Below the pieces are notes generated by a model, which ran no database searches, was not told where the DNA came from, and worked only from the letters and a program-made list of their open reading frames with translations. Made by a program: the position numbers and the translations under genes. DNA of 64,000 nt from Galbitalea soli (GTDB lineage: Bacteria; Actinomycetota; Actinomycetes; Actinomycetales; Microbacteriaceae), in the NCBI RefSeq assembly GCF_010686725.1, contig NZ_JAAGWZ010000001.1:248001-312000 (forward strand), read 5' to 3'. Below are positions 60,662 to 64,000 of the stretch, piece by piece (position 1 is the first letter of the stretch; each line of letters starts with the position of its first letter).

Positions 60662-61755
60662 TCGCGCTCCTGGTCGCGGGGGGATTCGGACTCTTCTACA
60701 CGCTGTTCATGACGCCGGTGTTCATCCGCCTGTTCAAGCGGCTGAGCTGGGGCCAGTTCATCCGCGACGACGGTCCGCAGAGCCACCACTCCAAGCGGGG
60801 CACCCCGACCATGGGCGGGATCGTCTTCATCTCGGGATCGGTGCTCGCCTACGTGGCAGGCCACCTGATCGCCGAGGAGCCGCCCCGGCTCGTGGGCGTG
60901 CTCGTGCTGTGTCTCATGCTGGGTCTTGGCCTCGTGGGATTCATCGACGACTACCTGAAGACCCGCAACCAGCGCAGCCTCGGGCTCGGCGGCTGGGCGA
61001 AAGTCGCCGGACAGGTGATCGTCGCCTCGGTGTTCGCCGTCATCGCGCTCAACTTCCCGGATGAGAACGGGCTAACGCCGGCCTCCACCGCCATCTCGTG
61101 GGTGCGCGATGTGCCGTGGCTCAATTTCCTCACCTTCGGCATCGTCGCGGGCGGCATCCTGTTCGCGATCTGGTCGACGATCATCGTCGTGAGCGCCTCG
61201 AACGGCGTCAACGTCGCCGACGGTCTCGACGGGCTCGCGACCGGATCCACGATCTTCGCGGTGTCGTCGTACATCTTCATCGGCTTCTGGCAGTGGAACC
61301 AGTCCTGCTACAGCGCCAAACTCCTCACCGAGAATCTCGGCAAGTGCTATCACGTGCGCGATCCCCTCGACCTCGCCGTCGTCGCGGCGGCGATCGCGGG
61401 CAGCCTCATCGGCTTCCTGTGGTGGAACACCTCGCCCGCCCAGATCTTCATGGGCGACACCGGATCGCTCGGCCTCGGCGGTGCGCTCGCGGGTCTCGCG
61501 ATCATGAGCCGCACCGAACTGCTGCTCGTGCTCATCGGCGGCCTCTTCCTCGTCGTGACCGGCTCGGTGATCGTGCAGCGGGCGTACTTCAAGATCACCC
61601 ACGGCAAGCGGATCTTCTTGATGAGTCCGCTGCATCACCACTTCGAGTTGAAGGGCTGGGCCGAGATCACGGTCGTCGTGCGGTTCTGGCTCATCTCGGG
61701 CATGTTCGTCGCCGTGGGCGTCGGCCTGTTCTACTTCGAATGGGTGAGCCGCTAA
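60658..61755 (+). CDS. mraY: Phospho-MurNAc-pentapeptide translocase MraY
   Basis: The 365-residue membrane enzyme, with about ten helices, transfers phospho-MurNAc-pentapeptide to undecaprenyl phosphate to make lipid I. It carries [16 protein letters not shown] near 42-57, the Asp pair in [20 protein letters not shown] near 185-196, [12 protein letters not shown] and the SPLHHHFEL loop near 322-330. GTG at 60658 overlaps the murF stop. MurD follows 2 bp after the stop. Confidence 0.96.
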   Translation: MIALLVAGGFGLFYTLFMTPVFIRLFKRLSWGQFIRDDGPQSHHSKRGTPTMGGIVFISGSVLAYVAGHLIAEEPPRLVGVLVLCLMLGLGLVGFIDDYLKTRNQRSLGLGGWAKVAGQVIVASVFAVIALNFPDENGLTPASTAISWVRDVPWLNFLTFGIVAGGILFAIWSTIIVVSASNGVNVADGLDGLATGSTIFAVSSYIFIGFWQWNQSCYSAKLLTENLGKCYHVRDPLDLAVVAAAIAGSLIGFLWWNTSPAQIFMGDTGSLGLGGALAGLAIMSRTELLLVLIGGLFLVVTGSVIVQRAYFKITHGKRIFLMSPLHHHFELKGWAEITVVVRFWLISGMFVAVGVGLFYFEWVSR

Positions 61756-61757
61756 CG

Positions 61758-63296
61758 GTGGACCGTCTGCAGCACCTGACCAGCTGGTCGGCCGAGTGGA
61801 CCGGGCTTCGCGTGGTGGTCGTGGGCACGGACGCGCGGGGGTTCTCAGCGGCCGACACGCTCGTCGAACTCGGCGCGACCGTTGTGGTGGTCGACGACGC
61901 CGCGAGCGTCGAGCAGCGCCGGCTCCTCGAGGTGATCGGTGCGGAGTATCGGGAGGGCGCGCTGGGCGACGCACCCGCGCTGCTGCACGACGGCGGGTGG
62001 GAGGTGCTCGTCACCTCGCCCCGGCTGGAGCCCGGGCATCCGCTGCACCGGTGGGCCGAGGAGGGAGGCGTCGCGGTGTGGAGCGACGTCGAGCTCGCGT
62101 GGCGCGTGCGCGACAAGGTGGACCCCGCCGCCGAGTGGCTCGCCGTGACCGGCAGCAGCGGCAAGTCGACCACCGCGCAACTCACCACCCACCTCCTCGA
62201 GGCGGCCTCGCGCCGGGTCGCGCTCGTCGGCGCCGAGGGCATTCCGATCCTCGACGCGGTGCGGTACCCGGCCGGATTCGACGTGCTCGTGGTCGAGCTC
62301 AGCAGTCGTGAGCTGCACTGGCTCGGGCGCACCCCCGAGGGCACCCTGTCGCCGTGGTCGAGCGTCTGCCTCGGAGTCGCCGACCACCTCGACGGCTGGC
62401 ACGAGACGATGGATGACCTCCGCACCTCCCTCGGCCGCGTCTACGCCAACACCCGCACGGTCGCGATCTACAACACGGCCGACGACGCCACCCTCGCGAT
62501 GGTGGAGGACGCCGAGGTCATCGAGGGCTGCCGGGCGATCGGCTTCGGACTCGGCGCACCCGGACCCAGCGACTTCGGGGTCGTGGACGGAATTCTCTGC
62601 GATCGCGCCTTCCTCACCGAACGCGCGACGACGGCCCTCGAGTTGAGCACCCGCATGGAGCTCGCCTCCGTGGGGTTGGGGGCCGCGCACACGGTCGCGA
62701 ACGTGCTCGCCGCCGCGGCCCTCGCGCGGTCGACGGGGGCCGAGCCGCGGGTGGTCCGCGAGGCGATCCTCAGCTTCCGCCTGCACGACCACAGTTCCGC
62801 CGTCGTGGCCGACGCGGAGGGTGTGCTCTGGATCGACGACTCGAGGGCGACGACCGTGCACTCCGCGGCCGCCGCGCTGCGCGCCTACCGCCGCGTCGTC
62901 TGGGTGCTCGGCGGCGTCGGCGTCGGTGTCGCCGACGCCGTGGGGACGGTGATCGAGTCGGAGCGCGGGCGACTGGCGGCGGTCATCCTGATCGGGGTCG
63001 CCCGCGACGCGCTGCGCGCCGCATTCGAACGACACGCCCCCGAGGTGCCCGTGTTCGAGGTCGACAGCCCTGACACTGAAGACGTGATGCCGACGGCCGT
63101 GGCGCTGTCTGCAGCGGTCGCCCGTCCGGGGGACGCGGTGCTGCTGGCACCGGCAGCGGCATCCATGGACCAGTTCATCGACTACGCCGACCGGGGGTCC
63201 CGGTTCGCGGAGGCGGTACGTCACCACCTGGGAGGGGGAGCGGATGACCACCACCCGACCCTCGGCACGTCGGACGGCCCGAACTCCGGCGACTGA
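61758..63296 (+). CDS. murD: MurD-like UDP-MurNAc-L-amino acid:D-glutamate ligase, divergent
   Basis: The 512-residue Mur ligase sits at the normal murD place. Fold landmarks are present: P-loop GSSGKST (132-138), VVELSSRELHWLG, DHLDGWH (209-215) and DDSRATT (360-366). However, the family GTNGKTT loop has Ser substitutions, the carbamylated Lys position in the (K)xRxY region is Leu225, the DDSKATN Lys is Arg363, and the D-Glu-binding Lys of the GGxxKG loop is Val389. MurE and MurF next door are canonical there. The enzyme may be an altered ligase or partly inactive. GTG 61758 has GGTGAG upstream; ATG 61740 is in frame. ftsW overlaps its end by 53 bp. Confidence 0.83.
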   Translation: MDRLQHLTSWSAEWTGLRVVVVGTDARGFSAADTLVELGATVVVVDDAASVEQRRLLEVIGAEYREGALGDAPALLHDGGWEVLVTSPRLEPGHPLHRWAEEGGVAVWSDVELAWRVRDKVDPAAEWLAVTGSSGKSTTAQLTTHLLEAASRRVALVGAEGIPILDAVRYPAGFDVLVVELSSRELHWLGRTPEGTLSPWSSVCLGVADHLDGWHETMDDLRTSLGRVYANTRTVAIYNTADDATLAMVEDAEVIEGCRAIGFGLGAPGPSDFGVVDGILCDRAFLTERATTALELSTRMELASVGLGAAHTVANVLAAAALARSTGAEPRVVREAILSFRLHDHSSAVVADAEGVLWIDDSRATTVHSAAAALRAYRRVVWVLGGVGVGVADAVGTVIESERGRLAAVILIGVARDALRAAFERHAPEVPVFEVDSPDTEDVMPTAVALSAAVARPGDAVLLAPAAASMDQFIDYADRGSRFAEAVRHHLGGGADDHHPTLGTSDGPNSGD

Positions 63297-64000
63297 GCCG
63301 CTGCGAACGCCGCAGGCACGCCCCGCCGCGCACCCCGCGTCGAACCCCGGCGCACAGCCCGCCGCACACCCGCGCCGTGCCGTCGTCGCGGTGCAGCGCG
63401 TGTTCGGCGCCGAGAACCCGAACTTCTACCTGCTTCTCGGCACGACGCTGTTCCTCGTGATCTTCGGCCTGGTCATGGTGCTCTCCTCGTCCTCCGTCGA
63501 GGTCGGCGCGCGCACGGGCGACTTCTTCGCGTCGTTCCAGCGCCAGGGCTTCTACGCCATCCTCGGCGTTCCCCTGATGCTGGTCGCCTCGCGCGTGCCC
63601 GCGGTCTTCTGGAAGCGGGCGGCGTGGGCGGCGCTCATCGGCACCTCGGTCCTGCAGCTCGCGGTGTTCATCCCGGGCGTCGGCATCAACTACCAGGGCA
63701 ACCAGAACTGGATTCACATCGGCTCGTTCACCGCACAGCCCTCCGAGCTCGTGAAGCTGTCGCTCGCGCTCTGGCTCGGGTGGGTGCTCGCCGCGAAGCA
63801 GAACCTGCTCGGCGACTGGAAGCACGTGTTCATCCCGATCGGACCGGTCGCCGCGGTCGCCATCGGTCTCGTGCTGCTCGGCAAAGACCTGGGAACCGCG
63901 CTCATCCTGCTCTCGATCGTGCTCGGCTGCCTCTTCTACGGAGGGGTGCGCCTGCGCATCCTCGGGGCCGCGATCGGCATCGTGGGGTTCGTCGTGTTCC
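63244..64000 (+). CDS. ftsW: Septal glycosyltransferase FtsW, N-terminal part
   Basis: The gene runs off the right edge; about 252 codons are present. A basic Ala/Pro-rich cytoplasmic extension of about 50 residues precedes the SEDS core. Motifs are NFYLLLGTTLFLVIFGLVMVLSSSSVE, NQNWIHIGSFTAQPSELVKL and GKDLGTALIL. FtsW polymerizes glycan strands at the septum with FtsI. The ATG at 63244 lies inside the murD 3' end, and this 53-bp overlap suggests translational coupling. Confidence 0.92.
   Translation, partial: MTTTRPSARRTARTPATEPLRTPQARPAAHPASNPGAQPAAHPRRAVVAVQRVFGAENPNFYLLLGTTLFLVIFGLVMVLSSSSVEVGARTGDFFASFQRQGFYAILGVPLMLVASRVPAVFWKRAAWAALIGTSVLQLAVFIPGVGINYQGNQNWIHIGSFTAQPSELVKLSLALWLGWVLAAKQNLLGDWKHVFIPIGPVAAVAIGLVLLGKDLGTALILLSIVLGCLFYGGVRLRILGAAIGIVGFVVF

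Noticed and set aside
1-64000. tRNA, rRNA, transposase or phage genes
   Set aside because: No cloverleaf-like segment, rRNA core, transposase motif, integrase or att-like duplication was seen on either strand in the gaps between genes.

Overview
The window is chromosomal DNA from a high-GC actinobacterium, most likely a member of Microbacteriaceae. Codon use is strongly GC-biased and GTG/TTG starts are common. The gene content includes actinobacterial signature families: a GarA-type FHA protein with FtsR-type MerR regulators, class II DAHP synthase, a PknL-type PASTA kinase, a DUF3040 protein and an mraZ-led dcw cluster. The family assignment is an inference; no rRNA gene is present to confirm it. 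I found no tRNA, rRNA, insertion sequence, prophage or CRISPR array.

Layout. (1) 1-6427: mixed metabolic genes: the divergent lysG/lysE amino-acid export pair with a palindromic operator, two flavin-dependent monooxygenases flanking a carboxylesterase, a VOC protein and a CtaG-like membrane protein. (2) 6436-32011: a 25-kb surface-polysaccharide region: CTP-type cytidylyltransferase, flippase, pyruvyl transferase, polymerase-like membrane protein, low-molecular-weight tyrosine phosphatase, Wzc-type tyrosine kinase, several glycosyltransferases, an undecaprenyl-phosphate sugar transferase and a CDP-alcohol phosphotransferase. Inside it lie a 1870-residue secreted propeller/FnIII/LamG/PKD protein and two tandem paralogous secreted beta-helix proteins. 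(3) 32058-36455: small housekeeping genes leading into pgsA-garA-ftsR-merR, then a 17-bp tandem repeat array. (4) 36478-42608: an orphan ParA, pyruvate carboxylase, a second MinD/ParA-like ATPase and peptide deformylase. (5) 42610-53392: a block whose gene order resembles Mycobacterium tuberculosis Rv2187-Rv2169c: acyl-CoA synthetase, ROK glucokinase, acyltransferase, aroG, PASTA kinase, LysM protein, Rv2175c-like regulator, polyprenyl diphosphate synthase and DUF3040. (6) 53481-64000: three tandem hairpins, MraZ boxes, mraZ, an mraW-type structured RNA, rsmH, ftsL-like, ftsI, murE, murF, mraY, murD and the first part of ftsW.

How they work together. The polysaccharide region holds most parts of a Wzx/Wzy-type assembly line: initiating transferase, glycosyltransferases, flippase, polymerase, and a kinase/phosphatase pair for chain-length control. 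The secreted repeat proteins probably bind or process the product. The dcw cluster makes and exports lipid-linked peptidoglycan precursors and builds the septum. The PASTA kinase, the FHA protein and the Rv2175c-like protein form a plausible phospho-signalling set around growth and division.

Most notable observations: a MurD whose active-site lysines are replaced, although its MurE and MurF neighbours keep canonical P-loops; an atypical diamino-acid motif in MurE; the 17-bp palindrome-containing repeat beside the orphan parA; divergent MraZ-box arrays plus an mraW RNA in the dcw leader; and the secreted beta-helix/giant-protein set embedded in the polysaccharide locus.
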